Assembly (NCBI RefSeq): GCF_000316195.1
Contig: NZ_JH994111.1
Location: 766,885-830,884 of the forward strand
Length of the DNA: 64,000 nt
Reading direction: 5' to 3'
From: Brachyspira hampsonii 30446
GTDB lineage: Bacteria > Spirochaetota > Brachyspiria > Brachyspirales > Brachyspiraceae
The translations under genes were made by a program, and so were the position numbers. Below, one piece after another: positions 63,935 through 64,000 of this stretch (positions are counted from its first letter, which is position 1; the number at the start of each line of letters is the position of its first letter). The notes below the pieces were generated by a model. It searched no databases and was not told the DNA's origin. It saw nothing but the letters and a program-made list of their open reading frames with translations.

Positions 63935-64000
63935 AATATTTTGATATTATTGACAAATGAATCAATTAAAGTATAATTATTAGATATATTTTTTGAGAAG

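Overview
This window looks like a chromosome segment of an anaerobic spirochaete, most likely Brachyspira. That placement is an inference. It rests on very AT-rich DNA, a spirochaete-type flagellar gene set (fliF-G-H-I-J and flgB-flgC-fliE), many lipoproteins whose lipobox is followed by glycines, and several TPR, ankyrin and NHL-repeat proteins. About 60 genes are present on both strands, in short operons separated by clear hairpin terminators. There is one tRNA (Thr, GGT). I see no rRNA, CRISPR array, prophage or complete insertion sequence.

Layout. 0.1-4.9 kb (minus): TPR protein, nusB, adk and a PEGA-domain envelope protein. 5.2-7.8 kb (plus): two tandem paralogous PLP aminotransferases. 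8.3-11.7 kb: proC, a CheY-like receiver and a GalT-like protein (plus), convergent with proB (minus). 11.8-21.9 kb: an outer-membrane barrel candidate, an ankyrin protein, a Cas4/RecB-like Fe-S nuclease, an Eis-like acetyltransferase, an Rpn/PD-(D/E)XK transposase-family protein, an RlmD/TrmA-type RNA methyltransferase, two heptose genes (hldE C-terminal type and hldD), a CAP-domain protein, a small lipoprotein and a glycosyltransferase. 22.5-27.1 kb: a receiver protein and gltX (minus), then gmk, an omega-like protein, miaA and a CinA-C protein (plus). 27.3-33.8 kb: the flagellar export and motor operon fliF-fliG-fliH-fliI-fliJ with a lytic transglycosylase. 33.9-36.1 kb: tRNA-Thr and a TPR/NHL/VWA-like protein. 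36.3-41.1 kb (minus): a decayed transposase-family pseudogene and two lipoproteins with similar flanks but different bodies. 41.4-48.6 kb: a cation/proton antiporter, a diguanylate cyclase, a LysM-M23 peptidase, a HAD phosphatase with def, a HAD-IB phosphatase and a TPR protein. 48.7-50.8 kb: a two-gene OLD/AAA ATPase plus RloB-like pair that resembles AbiL/RloAB phage defence. 50.9-53.0 kb: flgB-flgC-fliE and a membrane protein. 53.0-56.3 kb: a stand-alone NIF3-insert domain, a lipoprotein, MscS and an aldo/keto reductase. 56.4-60.8 kb: a glycan cassette (truncated GT8, a second glycosyltransferase, galT, GT2). 61.5-63.9 kb: cmk-rpsA.

The most notable signals are not protein-coding. (1) A MITE-like family has TA-flanked terminal inverted repeats (TAGACTTGTTTCAAAA). 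It has four copies (7.8, 22.0, 57.1 and 60.9 kb) plus solo ends. Two copies carry GC-rich internal modules, and one copy supplies the stop codon that truncates a GT8 gene. (2) A roughly 20-bp GC-rich hairpin cassette related to those modules has inserted twice into one pseudogene. (3) Near-consensus sigma-28 promoters with identical spacing precede both flagellar operons, and a four-box palindromic motif surrounds the fliF promoters. (4) Several genes have a -10 box 6-9 nt before the ATG and no ribosome-binding site, which predicts leaderless mRNAs.

How the genes fit together: the window mixes housekeeping (translation, nucleotide kinases, proline synthesis), motility, and envelope and glycan assembly. 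Mobile miniature repeats sit mainly around the glycan genes and the transposase remnants.
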